Assembly (NCBI RefSeq): GCF_937996225.1
Contig: NZ_CALKTC010000075.1
Span: forward strand, 1-64,000
Source: an uncultured Campylobacter sp.
GTDB lineage: Bacteria > Campylobacterota > Campylobacteria > Campylobacterales > Campylobacteraceae
DNA length: 64,000 nt
Direction of reading: 5' to 3'
Shown piece after piece: positions 20,415-29,689 of this stretch (positions within the stretch are counted from its first letter, which is position 1; each line of letters opens with the position of its first letter). Below the pieces are notes generated by a model. The model saw only the letters and a program-made list of their open reading frames with translations. It made no database searches and was not told the origin of the DNA. The translations under genes and the position numbers were made by a program.

Positions 20415-21476
20415 TTATGAGCCTAAACTTGTTTTTAAAAATTTCATCGAGTCCTCTCTTTTACGGCGCAACGCCTCATTTACGCCATCCCAATCGATAG
20501 TCGCGTCCAACCACGCGTCTTTGGGATCTTGCAAAGCTCTATCTTCAAGCCCGAACGAGCCCAAAAGTGAGCTAAAGCGCGACGCACCGCGACTAGCGTT
20601 AATGAGCACAAAAAACGGCTTATTAAAGATTATGGAAAATACGCAGCCGTGAAATGAGTCGGTTAGCACAAACTCCGCGCCCGCAATAGCGCTTAACCAT
20701 GCTTTTATGCCGATACGGTTGCCGCGGTCGTTCACCTCATCTATCTCTAGGCCGCTTTGCTTTTTTAGTAGCTCTATCGCCGCTTCAGAGCGAGGCGATG
20801 GATCTAGGATATAGGCAAAACCCTTGCGCTTTGGCGCATGGCTTAAAAATTTATCGTAAATCTCTTTGTTAGCTAAAAGCGTAGGATCCAGTACCCAGTG
20901 CGCATCTACGCCAAAGCATTCGCGTGCAAGCTTTACACTATCGCACTCACGCACCGAAATAGCTTTAAATTTAGCCAAATTTGCAGCGTGAGCTTTTAAA
21001 TCTGCGGGATTTTTAAGCCCACAGAGCCTATCTCCGCCGAAGCTTGCAGCATAGGCGATCCGCGTGCAGTTAGGCGGCAAAAATCCAAGGCTAAAGCAAT
21101 CTGCAAAATCCGCAAAATAGCTAGGACGAAAAACTTGATCGCTTCCTAAAATCACCGCTTCAAAGCGTTCTTTCTCGCACAGCGCTTTTAAATCCGCGGG
21201 CGTGCAAACAGGCACGGTTAAAGGGATATTTTCCGCTACAAACTCGCTAGTATCGCGCTCGTAAGAGGGATTAAATTTCGCGCCGCAAAGCTCCTTTTTA
21301 AGCGCGCATACCACTAAAAATTTAAGATACGCAATCGATAGTTTACTTCTTTGCAGGCGCAAGTTTATGAGACGTGGCTCATGCCCTAGCCCCACTAGCA
21401 CGCGGCTTAACGCGTAAGCTTGTAAAATTCCGCCGTAATTATTTACTAGCGGCAGGGTAAAAATCCCGATCTTCAT
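20415..21476 (-). CDS. Polysaccharide pyruvyl transferase family protein
   Basis: A 353-aa protein of the polysaccharide pyruvyl transferase family (CsaB/WcaK-like). Visible signatures are the N-terminal IFTLPLVNNYGGILQAYAL, the central AVILGSDQVFRPSY and the C-terminal TDSFHGCVFSIIFNKPFFVL. Family members transfer a pyruvate ketal from PEP to a hexose or HexNAc of a surface glycan. Being embedded by 4-nt overlaps between the FrhB-like gene and a PglH-like gene, it most likely acts on the glycan built here. No such gene is in the C. jejuni pgl locus. Some family members have other roles, so the pyruvylation is inference. Confidence 0.87.
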   Translation of the reverse strand: MKIGIFTLPLVNNYGGILQAYALSRVLVGLGHEPRLINLRLQRSKLSIAYLKFLVVCALKKELCGAKFNPSYERDTSEFVAENIPLTVPVCTPADLKALCEKERFEAVILGSDQVFRPSYFADFADCFSLGFLPPNCTRIAYAASFGGDRLCGLKNPADLKAHAANLAKFKAISVRECDSVKLARECFGVDAHWVLDPTLLANKEIYDKFLSHAPKRKGFAYILDPSPRSEAAIELLKKQSGLEIDEVNDRGNRIGIKAWLSAIAGAEFVLTDSFHGCVFSIIFNKPFFVLINASRGASRFSSLLGSFGLEDRALQDPKDAWLDATIDWDGVNEALRRKREDSMKFLKTSLGS

Positions 21477-23095
21477 GCAAACTTCCTATAAATTTTATAT
21501 GCCGCGATCTTTGGTAGCGCCAAAAGCGCTAGCGCTTTATTCGTAGCGGCAATTTTTTTAAGCCTAGCAGCGATGAAATCATCGCAATCAAAATGCGTAG
21601 CGCTATATCGCTGGATCTGAAGCTTCTGGCGCAAGATGTAGCGTCTAAGCGGATTTTTCGCGCCATAGAAAATTTCGTTTTTGCACTCCACCTGGCTTTG
21701 CTGCGAGCGCTGCACCTCCGCTGCGAATATCCGCTCGCAAAAAATCGCCTCGCGTGCCTGCTTCGTAGGCTGCGAAAATAGCGCGTCGATCTGGGCTGCG
21801 CGCGTAATTACGAGTGATGTGCCGCGCCACTCGCTCATTTCGCTTTGCAGCCACGCATCCATCAGAACGACGTCGGCGCATTTGGCAAAAACGTCAGTGC
21901 AGGCGTTGCACGCAAGCGGCGTAAAAGCGCGCGAACTCCAGTACGCAAAGGCGCTACTACTGCGATCGTCTATCGCCTCGCTACCGTCTGCGGCGCGGAA
22001 TTTAAAGCCAAAGCTCATCGCACTTTTGCCCGCGATTTTATATCTGTAATTAACCGCCGCGAGCTGCTTACGCTCTTTAAACGCAAGATCTGCCAGCTTA
22101 TGCGTAAAACCAGCACCCTTGCCCTGTCCGCAAACCAGCCCAATAATAAAGCTTATGCGGGATTTAAGGCGCGGATTTTTACTCGCAGCAAGCCTTAAGG
22201 CCTTAGCAAAACACGGCAGCGCGCTGATCGCGTATCTACCCTCACGGCGCGACATCTCCTTTAGCACTGCTTCAAGCGTGAGCGGATAGTAAGCGGACGA
22301 GCGCGCACGAGTAAGCTCATCAGCATTTTTTATCACGCTAAATTTAAATAGCGGCACGGAATTTTCGCCCATAGAATTTCGCGCGTTTTTGGAATTCTCG
22401 CAAGCAAAATTCTGCGTTGATACGGAATTTTCACAAGAAGCTTTAGAATTCTGCGCGGAATTTTCATTTGTAAAATTCTGCGCGGAATTCTGCGTCAAAT
22501 TTCCGCAAAAAGAATTTTGTGCACTCGTAAAATTTATAGAATCATCATCTGTCAAATTCTGCGTTAAATTTACCATTACGGAATTCTGCGTGGAATTTTT
22601 GGTTGCGAAATTTTGCAAATTCTGTGGCTGCGCTAAATTATTGCAGGCAGAAAAATCACGTTTGGAATTTTGGGCTATAAAATCCCCTTCGTCCGCGGGC
22701 ACAGCGCAAATCGCGTAATCAATGAGCCCGCGCGCAAAAAGCTCGCGAAAAATATAATCTCCCGCGCCGCCGCTTGCACTGCTTAGGCGCTGCGCTTCAT
22801 CTTTTTTGTAGAATTTGTAAGTGGCTAAAAATCTGCCAAAATCAGGACTAAAGCTTTCCAGCTCTGAGTATGATTTAGAATTTAGCTCATTTTCAAGCAT
22901 GTCTTTTTCGTAAAACGGGCAGACTTTTAGACAAATATCACATTTATCGCGGCACCCTTCGCCCTCCTCAGGCGCGTAAAATCCATTGCCTCCAAGCCGC
23001 ATTTTTAGCACGCTAAAAGGGCAGCTGCTCGCGCAGACGCCGCAGCCGATACAGCGGTCTTTCGTAACCACTTCGCTAATTACATTGAAGCTCAA
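21473..23095 (-). CDS. 4Fe-4S ferredoxin / FrhB-like protein of polysaccharide loci
   Basis: A 540-aa protein. The N-terminus is a bacterial ferredoxin with two 4Fe-4S clusters: CIGCGVCASSC at residues 15-25 and CDICLKVCP at 52-59. The rest is the coenzyme F420 hydrogenase/dehydrogenase beta-subunit (FrhB) type, with SSASGGAGDYIFRELF, a conserved CFAKALR segment (SALPCFAKAL) and CxxC-like CNACTDVFAKCADVVLMDAW. Such proteins often sit beside pyruvyl transferases in exopolysaccharide clusters, where their reaction is unknown. An in-frame Asn/Gln/Ser-rich insertion occupies about residues 138-247. Start is TTG 23095 with AGGAGG 5 nt upstream, overlapping the flippase stop as TTGA. Confidence 0.85.
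   Translation of the reverse strand: MSFNVISEVVTKDRCIGCGVCASSCPFSVLKMRLGGNGFYAPEEGEGCRDKCDICLKVCPFYEKDMLENELNSKSYSELESFSPDFGRFLATYKFYKKDEAQRLSSASGGAGDYIFRELFARGLIDYAICAVPADEGDFIAQNSKRDFSACNNLAQPQNLQNFATKNSTQNSVMVNLTQNLTDDDSINFTSAQNSFCGNLTQNSAQNFTNENSAQNSKASCENSVSTQNFACENSKNARNSMGENSVPLFKFSVIKNADELTRARSSAYYPLTLEAVLKEMSRREGRYAISALPCFAKALRLAASKNPRLKSRISFIIGLVCGQGKGAGFTHKLADLAFKERKQLAAVNYRYKIAGKSAMSFGFKFRAADGSEAIDDRSSSAFAYWSSRAFTPLACNACTDVFAKCADVVLMDAWLQSEMSEWRGTSLVITRAAQIDALFSQPTKQAREAIFCERIFAAEVQRSQQSQVECKNEIFYGAKNPLRRYILRQKLQIQRYSATHFDCDDFIAARLKKIAATNKALALLALPKIAAYKIYRKFA
22355..22684 (-). repeat. Low-complexity NSA/NLT array in the FrhB-like gene
   Basis: About 110 codons encode repeats such as QNSAQNF, NENSAQNS, CENSVSTQN and VNLTQNL. 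On the plus strand AATTTTGCG, GCGGAATTT and GTTAAATTT words recur every 12 to 33 nt. It separates conserved FrhB segments and keeps the frame. Confidence 0.75.
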
Positions 23096-24630
23096 GCCCG
23101 CCTCCTTATCTTAGCTGCAATGCCGCCAAAAATCGCGCGCTCATAGTCATTCATCGCCCAAAAATATGCGCTTAGCACAAACATAGCCGAATAAAGCCCG
23201 CCGCAAATTAACAAAAAGCTCACTCCATGCAAGCCTAGTGCGTAATTTATCACTAGGCTTGCTGCGATTGCGGGAGCAAATTTTACTACCATCGCGCCGA
23301 TATTTCGCCAAAATTTAGCGATGTCAAGTCCGATTACACGAGCATAGTAGATATTCATCACGCAGATATTTAGCAAGGTGATCGCAAAAGCCGTGCCGCA
23401 CGCAGCGCCCACGCCACCGTAAGCCTTAGCTAGCGGGATAGAAATAGCGATGTTTACGAGCGTGACGCAAAACGCAGCGATTGAGCGAAATTTGACTTTG
23501 TTTTTTGCCTGAAGCACGGCTAAGCCTAAATTTTGAATCAACGGCACGCTTACTGGAAGCACCAAAATAAGCGCGATTGCGTATGAAATTTCATAATTTG
23601 CGCCAGCCCATAGCACGATAAACTCCCGCCCAAAAATCACCAAAAGCGACGCGATAAAAAATATCACGTAAAATTGCAGCCTGCCTATTTTGATAAATTC
23701 CGCGCTAAGCTCGGAATCAGTGGAGTTTGCAGAGACCATTTTGGCGATTTTAGGAAGCATCACGCCGCTAATGGTGAGCGAAAGCGTGACAAAAGTGGCA
23801 TTTATCGTGCTTGCTACGGCATACGTGGAGACCGCCGTAGCGCCTGCGACCGCGCCTAAGATAAAATTATCAACGTTCCAGTTTACTTGATCGACTACGA
23901 TGCCTAAAAATATAAAAAATGAGTAGCCAAAAATTTGCTTAAGCGTGGAGGCGTCAAAATTTCGCACACTTATCACGGGCGAGACTTTGCGCTTGCAGTA
24001 AATAAAATCCGCCGCGACGCAGATTAAATTTACCGCCGTAGCGATGATTACGATCGCGATAGCCTTATATCCCAAAAGTAGCGCAGGCACCGCAGCTAGC
24101 GGCAGAGCGATCGTACGAAAGATCCCAATTAGCTTGATAAATACGAAATTCTCATGCGCCGTAAGGATCGACGAATATATGCTAAAAGGAAAACTAATCG
24201 CTAAATTTGCAGTTAGTAGCATTAGCATAATGCGAATTTCGCCCATCTCACTAGCGCTTAGCTTAGCGCCAAAAATCGCGTGCAGATTGGCTAGCAGCGC
24301 AGCTCCTGCAAGCACGATCACCGCGCTCATTGCTAAATACACGCTAAAAATCGTGCCGTGCAGCTTATGCATGCGCTCCACTTCGCCACTCGAGGCGTAT
24401 TTGGCGGTATAGACCGTCACGGCGTTGCCAAAGCCTAAATCCAAAATCGCCAAATAGCCAATAACGCTGCTAGCTAAAGAATACAGCCCAAACTCGCTCT
24501 GCCCCAGCGCCCGCAGGAAAAACGGCGTATAAACCAAAGTAAGTATCGTAGAAACAAAGATATTCACATACGATAGAACGACGCCGAGCTTACGCTGCGC
24601 AGCTTCGGGGGCATTTAGAATTTTAAGCAA
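23092..24630 (-). CDS. Wzx-type polysaccharide flippase (MOP superfamily)
   Basis: A 512-aa integral membrane protein with about 14 hydrophobic helices and no ATP-binding domain, of the Wzx/RfbX polysaccharide transporter type. The segments ALGQSEFGLYSLASSVIGYL and YAVASTINATF fit that family. It would flip the undecaprenyl-PP-linked glycan to the periplasm. In C. jejuni this place near gne holds the ABC flippase pglK, which is absent here. The start is TTG 24630, with AAAGGAAG about 6 nt upstream. A possible alternative is that it serves another glycan, but the coupling to the following genes makes N-glycan export more likely. Confidence 0.88.
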   Translation of the reverse strand: MLKILNAPEAAQRKLGVVLSYVNIFVSTILTLVYTPFFLRALGQSEFGLYSLASSVIGYLAILDLGFGNAVTVYTAKYASSGEVERMHKLHGTIFSVYLAMSAVIVLAGAALLANLHAIFGAKLSASEMGEIRIMLMLLTANLAISFPFSIYSSILTAHENFVFIKLIGIFRTIALPLAAVPALLLGYKAIAIVIIATAVNLICVAADFIYCKRKVSPVISVRNFDASTLKQIFGYSFFIFLGIVVDQVNWNVDNFILGAVAGATAVSTYAVASTINATFVTLSLTISGVMLPKIAKMVSANSTDSELSAEFIKIGRLQFYVIFFIASLLVIFGREFIVLWAGANYEISYAIALILVLPVSVPLIQNLGLAVLQAKNKVKFRSIAAFCVTLVNIAISIPLAKAYGGVGAACGTAFAITLLNICVMNIYYARVIGLDIAKFWRNIGAMVVKFAPAIAASLVINYALGLHGVSFLLICGGLYSAMFVLSAYFWAMNDYERAIFGGIAAKIRRRA

Positions 24631-24711
24631 ATAAGGCTTCCTTTTGCTCGCCGCTATTAAACACGGCAGAGTAAAATTTTAAAATTTCAAATCGCACTTT
24701 CACGCTAGAAC

Positions 24712-25701
24712 CTAGAGCTTCTTTTCCCAATTTAGCGCGCTTAGGATGATCTCATCCAGGCTCTCGTGCTCAGGCTGCCAAGAGGTTTTGGTGCGAATTT
24801 TATCCGCGTTTGAGATGAGGCAGGCAGGATCGCCCGCTCTGCGCGGAGCGATCTGCACTTTAAAATCCACGCCGCTTACTTTTTTGGCTTCATTGACGAC
24901 CTCTTTTACGCTAAAGCCCGTACCGTAGCCTACGTTAAAGACCGCGCTCTCACCGCTTTGCAGATAATCAAGCACCGCCAGATGCGCGCTTGCGAGGTCC
25001 TCTACGTGGATGTAGTCGCGTATGCAGGTGCCGTCTTTGGTATCGTAATCATCGCCGAAAATGCTCATCTTATCGCGCTTGCCGACGATCGTTTGGGTCG
25101 CTACCTTAATTAGATGCGTCGCGTTCGGATAGTTTTGCCCGATCGTGCCGTCGCTTGCGGCTCCTGCAACGTTGAAATAGCGCAAAATTCCATATTTAAA
25201 ATTTGGATTTGCCGCCGCCGCGTCTTTTAACACCCACTCGACCATCAGCTTGCTTCTGCCGTACGGATTGATCGGATTTTGCGGAGTTTCTTCGCTTACT
25301 TGCGGGATACCCGGCTCGCCGTAGGTCGCTGCCGTGGAGCTAAAGATAAAGTCTTTCACGCCGTATTTGTTCGCAAGCGCGATCAAATTCATCGCGTTGG
25401 CAGTGTTGTTTAGATAGTATTTTAACGGATTTTGCGTGCTTTCAAAAACCTCGATAAACGCCGCAAAGTGAATGATCGCATCAAACTTCTCGCGCTTAAA
25501 AAGCTTCTCGATTGCGGGGGTGTTTTCTAGGCTTTCCTGCACGAACTCAAACTCGCCTATCTTGCGAAGCGCCTCGATCGCTCGCATCGAGCCCTTGCAA
25601 AGATTATCCAGTATGACGACGTCGTGGCGGTTCGCTTCTAAAAGCGCCTTTGCGACGTGGCTGCCGATGTATCCCGCGCCGCCTGTGATTAAAATTTTCA
25701 T
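24712..25701 (-). CDS. gne: UDP-GlcNAc/Glc 4-epimerase (Gne/GalE)
   Basis: A 329-aa extended SDR epimerase that supplies UDP-GalNAc/UDP-Gal to the glycosyltransferases downstream. The NAD motif GGAGYIGSH is at residues 7-15, the catalytic Ser/Thr is in FSSTAATYGEP and the Tyr-x3-Lys is YGRSK. The segment GDDYDTKDGTCIRDYIHVED and the end SLDEIILSALNWE match C. jejuni Gne (formerly GalE), which handles both acetylated and plain substrates. Its position at the upstream end of the pgl genes is as in C. jejuni. It is likely the first gene of the operon. No clear promoter was identified in the 52 nt before it. Confidence 0.93.
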   Translation of the reverse strand: MKILITGGAGYIGSHVAKALLEANRHDVVILDNLCKGSMRAIEALRKIGEFEFVQESLENTPAIEKLFKREKFDAIIHFAAFIEVFESTQNPLKYYLNNTANAMNLIALANKYGVKDFIFSSTAATYGEPGIPQVSEETPQNPINPYGRSKLMVEWVLKDAAAANPNFKYGILRYFNVAGAASDGTIGQNYPNATHLIKVATQTIVGKRDKMSIFGDDYDTKDGTCIRDYIHVEDLASAHLAVLDYLQSGESAVFNVGYGTGFSVKEVVNEAKKVSGVDFKVQIAPRRAGDPACLISNADKIRTKTSWQPEHESLDEIILSALNWEKKL

Positions 25702-25753
25702 CTATTCTCCTTCGGATCAAATTTATTAAAATACGCGATTATAGCCCCTTAGA

Positions 25754-26608
25754 TTAAATCGCCGGTCGCACGCGCAAAAATACGGGGAAGCGCGGCTTTT
25801 TCTCGCGAGTTAGGTTTTGGTATTGATAGGTGATGATCGTGCCCACCTTAGGCGGATTTGCCCGCATTTCGTCGCTAAAGCCCGTGCCTACTTTAAATTT
25901 CGCTCCGCTATGCAGATCCACGCAGCTAAGCGAGCCCATCTTGCCCTCGTTTTTGCCGTAGCCCGGGTTGATTTTTACGACCTTGCAATCGCTATCGTGC
26001 GTCTTTTTGTATTTTAAAATTTTATCGCTGCGCCCGCTTTCATAAAGCGCGTTTGGATCGCGCAGTACGACCCCCTCGCCGCCTGCTGCGATGACGCGAT
26101 CAAAATACGCCTGCACGTCGGCATGCGTGCTTACCGGAGTTTGCTGCACGATGAGTAAATTTTGCGCGCCACTTGAAGCGATAAAATTTCTTAAAATTTC
26201 CATCTTTGCGCTTAGGTTTTTCTGCTCCTTCGGCAGGTCAAACGCGTAAAATTTCACCCTACTCCACCGCTCATCGGGCACGCTAGAAGAGACGATCGAG
26301 ACGAGCTGTTCAAACTCTCCGCGCGCCGTGTATAGCTCGCCGTCGACGAAAAACGGCGGAAAGCCCGCGCTCCAGCCCTCGGGAGCGTTTATGATCTTGC
26401 CGCGCCTGGAGCGCAGATTTTTGCCGTCCCAGATCGCGCGCACGCCGTCTAGCTTCTCGCTGATGACCCAGCCCGTGATATTCATGCCAGGGACGTATTC
26501 TTTAAGCAACATCGGTTTAAATTTAGCCTCGTTCGCGATCGCGCCGCAGGCCAAAAACAGCGCGCCAAAAACAGCACCTTTTAAAATTTTAAAAATTTCA
26601 CTTCGCAT
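25754..26608 (-). CDS. Secreted ATP-dependent DNA ligase (LigE type)
   Basis: A 284-aa minimal ATP-dependent DNA ligase. Motif I with the AMP-attaching lysine is EKLDGVRAIWDG (Lys52), followed by the RSRRG motif, FVDGELY (motif III), GGEGVVLRDP (motif IV) and KYKKTHDSDCKVV (motif V), then a small OB-fold. The N-terminus GAVFGALFLACGAIANEAKF is a signal peptide, so the enzyme is predicted periplasmic, like the Lig E ligases of Haemophilus, Neisseria and C. jejuni. It would seal nicks in incoming or extracellular DNA (inference). It overlaps the exonuclease gene by 11 nt. Confidence 0.92.
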   Translation of the reverse strand: MRSEIFKILKGAVFGALFLACGAIANEAKFKPMLLKEYVPGMNITGWVISEKLDGVRAIWDGKNLRSRRGKIINAPEGWSAGFPPFFVDGELYTARGEFEQLVSIVSSSVPDERWSRVKFYAFDLPKEQKNLSAKMEILRNFIASSGAQNLLIVQQTPVSTHADVQAYFDRVIAAGGEGVVLRDPNALYESGRSDKILKYKKTHDSDCKVVKINPGYGKNEGKMGSLSCVDLHSGAKFKVGTGFSDEMRANPPKVGTIITYQYQNLTREKKPRFPVFLRVRPAI

Positions 26609-27953
26609 ATGCCGCCAGCTCCCTTTCTATGAAGTCGCAAAAAACGGGTGTGTAGCTCATGCCCGCGCACTCTTTTTTCAAAAATTCGCCCATCACCGCG
26701 ATGTAATTTAGATAGTCGTCCTTGGTGATCTTGCCGCGCAAAAGTTCGTATTTCAAAAACAGCCAGTAGGTGTTGAGCACGTCGGATCTGCAGTACTCGT
26801 CGATCTTGGCCTGCTCGCCTGCGTAATACAGCTGCAGGACCTGATCGCCGTGTACGTCGTATTTGCCCGGCAAACCCATGCTGGCGCAGATATGATCGAG
26901 CTTGAGCCCGCGAACGGCGCCAAAATCGCTGATGTGATCGAGCAGATCCAGATGAAACCGCCCGTCGTAGCGACTGCGGTAGTTCTCCCATTTGCTCTTG
27001 TTGTTATCGCGATCGTTCGTCTCAAAATACGCCGCGGCGCTTAGATCATAGCACATCGCGCGCGCCATAATCATCGGCAGATCGAACCCGCGCCCGTTGA
27101 AGCTCACGAGGCGCGGATTAAAATCCTCGATGAAGGTTAGGAATTTTGCGATTTTATCGCGCTCGCTCTCGCCCTCGAGCGTCGAGACGCGCAAAAACCT
27201 GCCGAATCCGTCCGCCATCACGGCGCTAATGCTAACGACGCGGTGGAAGCAGACGGGTAGGAATTCGCTGCCGGTTTTTTCTTTGAAAATCTCCATCGCC
27301 CTAAGCGAGAGCAATTTGTAATTTAAAATTTTGCTTTTATCCGCGTTAAAGATCAATTGCTCGCCGTAAATTTTAAAATTTAACGCGAGATCTTGCGCGG
27401 AATTTGAAGCGAGATTTTCGCTCTTTGAGCTTTGGGATGCGGAGCTTTGAGGCGTAGAGCTTTCCGCCGCGAAATTCTGAGGCACAGGGCTTCGGAGCGC
27501 GGAATTTTCTACCGCGACGCTCTGTGCCGCGGAGCTTTGAGGCGCGATATCGTCGTAGGTTAAATTTAACGACGCGGAATTTTTGGGCGCCGTATTTTGC
27601 GGCGCTAAATTTTCGCTTGCAGAATTTTCTTGCGTTAAATTTTCAGCGGAATTTTCGCTCGCGAAGCTTTGAGGCGCAGCGTCTTGCTGCGTAAAGCTTT
27701 GCAGTGCAGAATTTTGCTCGGAATTTTCAATTTTAGAATTCTGCTCCGCCGAATTTACAGCAAAATTTAAAGACGCGTTTTGTTTCTCGCCGCCGATCTT
27801 TTGCGAGAGCTGCGCGTTAAGAAGCTTTGCGAAGCTTTTTTTATCGAAAGGCTCAAAGCAGCTCGCGATCGCATCCTCATCCAGCACCCGCACCAGCGCC
27901 GCTACGTCTGGGATCGTCTCGCAATCAAATACGCAGATATAATCCTTTTTCAT
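26598..27953 (-). CDS. 3'-5' exonuclease (PolB-exonuclease-like) with insertion
   Basis: A 451-aa protein of the RNase H-like predicted 3'-5' exonuclease family. The DEDD metal ligands are visible: FDCETIPD at residues 8-15, the central FNGRGFDLPMIMARAM, and YCRSDVLNTYWLFLKYE near the C-terminus. The catalytic core would be about 310 residues. The remainder is a Ser/Asn/Ala/Gln-rich insertion at about 57-191, between the first motif and the rest of the fold. TTG 27956 is in frame just before ATG 27953; AAAGGAG at 4 nt spacing fits the ATG. It ends inside the ligase start by 11 nt. A role with the ligase in DNA processing is only suggested by the overlap. Confidence 0.85.
   Translation of the reverse strand: MKKDYICVFDCETIPDVAALVRVLDEDAIASCFEPFDKKSFAKLLNAQLSQKIGGEKQNASLNFAVNSAEQNSKIENSEQNSALQSFTQQDAAPQSFASENSAENLTQENSASENLAPQNTAPKNSASLNLTYDDIAPQSSAAQSVAVENSALRSPVPQNFAAESSTPQSSASQSSKSENLASNSAQDLALNFKIYGEQLIFNADKSKILNYKLLSLRAMEIFKEKTGSEFLPVCFHRVVSISAVMADGFGRFLRVSTLEGESERDKIAKFLTFIEDFNPRLVSFNGRGFDLPMIMARAMCYDLSAAAYFETNDRDNNKSKWENYRSRYDGRFHLDLLDHISDFGAVRGLKLDHICASMGLPGKYDVHGDQVLQLYYAGEQAKIDEYCRSDVLNTYWLFLKYELLRGKITKDDYLNYIAVMGEFLKKECAGMSYTPVFCDFIERELAAYAK
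27381..27785 (-). repeat. Low-complexity array in the exonuclease gene
   Basis: About 135 codons encode runs such as EQNSALQSF, SENSAENLTQENSASE and PQSSASQSS. Two DNA words alternate on the plus strand: GCGGAATTTT-like (NSA) and GCTTTGAGGCG-like (APQS). The insertion interrupts a conserved exonuclease fold without breaking the frame. Confidence 0.75.
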
Positions 27954-27964
27954 CAAGCTCCTTT

Positions 27965-28074
27965 CTAGCGGCTTTTACCGCTTTTTTCAAAAACGGCTCT
28001 GAAATAATCCTCTATCTCCATGCCGTTTTTATGTACGCGCCTAATCGATCTCCTTGCTCATCCGAGGTTTTCAT
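27965..28074 (-). pseudogene. Possible decayed small gene
   Basis: An ATG with GGAAG upstream (28074) starts a 20-codon frame, MKTSDEQGDRLGAYIKTAWR. A second frame in the same direction reads RRVHKNGMEIEDYFRAVFEK and ends at 27965. A single inserted base near 28043 would join them into about 36 codons. The second part looks protein-like, but no homologue is recognised. Either a small frameshifted gene or chance. The rest of the 28075-28207 gap shows nothing. Confidence 0.25.
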
Positions 28075-28207
28075 TGCCGCTTCCAATCTTAAAATTTTAC
28101 GCTGCCGCATTTTCGCGGCAAAAGGGGCGTATGCGGAGGCGCGGCAAATTTCGCTACCGCTCGCCGCGGCGCAATTACCGTGCGCAAAAGTGCGCCGGTC
28201 GTTAAAT

Positions 28208-28551
28208 TTATCCTTCGATCAAGCGCTTGATACCCGGCAAAAGCTCGCCTGACGCCTCGCAAATCCTGCTTCGCAGCACGCTAAAATCGCCGCAGTAATC
28301 GCCCAGAAGTTGCAAAATATCGTCTCTGATGGCTTGCGAGCGCTCGCTCAGAAGCAGCTCCTGCAAAAGGGCGAAAATTTCTCTCTCATGCGCCAGCGTG
28401 CAGCCGTAGTAGGGATCAAGGTAAAACCAGGGCACAACAGAAGCGAGGCCTTTTCGACTTCGTCATCACCTCGCAAAACGGCGGCGATGCCCTCTACGCC
28501 GCCCTCCGCTATGGCTTTGTGCCTAGCCTCGTAATATGCCGTGCGCGTCAA
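28208..28551 (-). pseudogene. Small conserved-looking gene split by a frameshift
   Basis: Two overlapping minus-strand frames look like one gene of about 115 codons. The first runs from ATG 28551 (TRTAYYEARHKAIAEGGVEG, then DDEVEKASLLL). The second continues from about 28435 (PWFYLDPYYGCTLAHEREIF) to the stop at 28208 (GELLPGIKRLIEG). Past the junction the first frame degrades into Pro/Thr/Arg-rich sequence. Changing frame near CTTCTGTTGTGCC (about 28430-28443) needs one base lost or two gained. Function unknown; the long helical C-terminal half suggests a small soluble protein. It may be a true pseudogene, a phase-variable gene (no long homopolymer is present) or a sequencing error. Confidence 0.65.
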
Positions 28552-28574
28552 ATTTTACCCTTTTTGCACGCCGC

Positions 28575-29689
<1,115 letters not shown>

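Noticed and set aside
22389..22718. Plus-strand frame of 109 codons rich in AEF, KFC and EFC units
   Set aside because: It is the complement of the NSA array in the FrhB-like gene. It has no ribosome-binding site and its regular composition follows from the repeat on the other strand.
26581..27025. Arg-rich minus-strand frames inside the exonuclease gene
   Set aside because: Out-of-frame shadows of the exonuclease; the amino-acid make-up (Arg/Gly/Ser) is unnatural and the DEDD motifs lie in the other frame.
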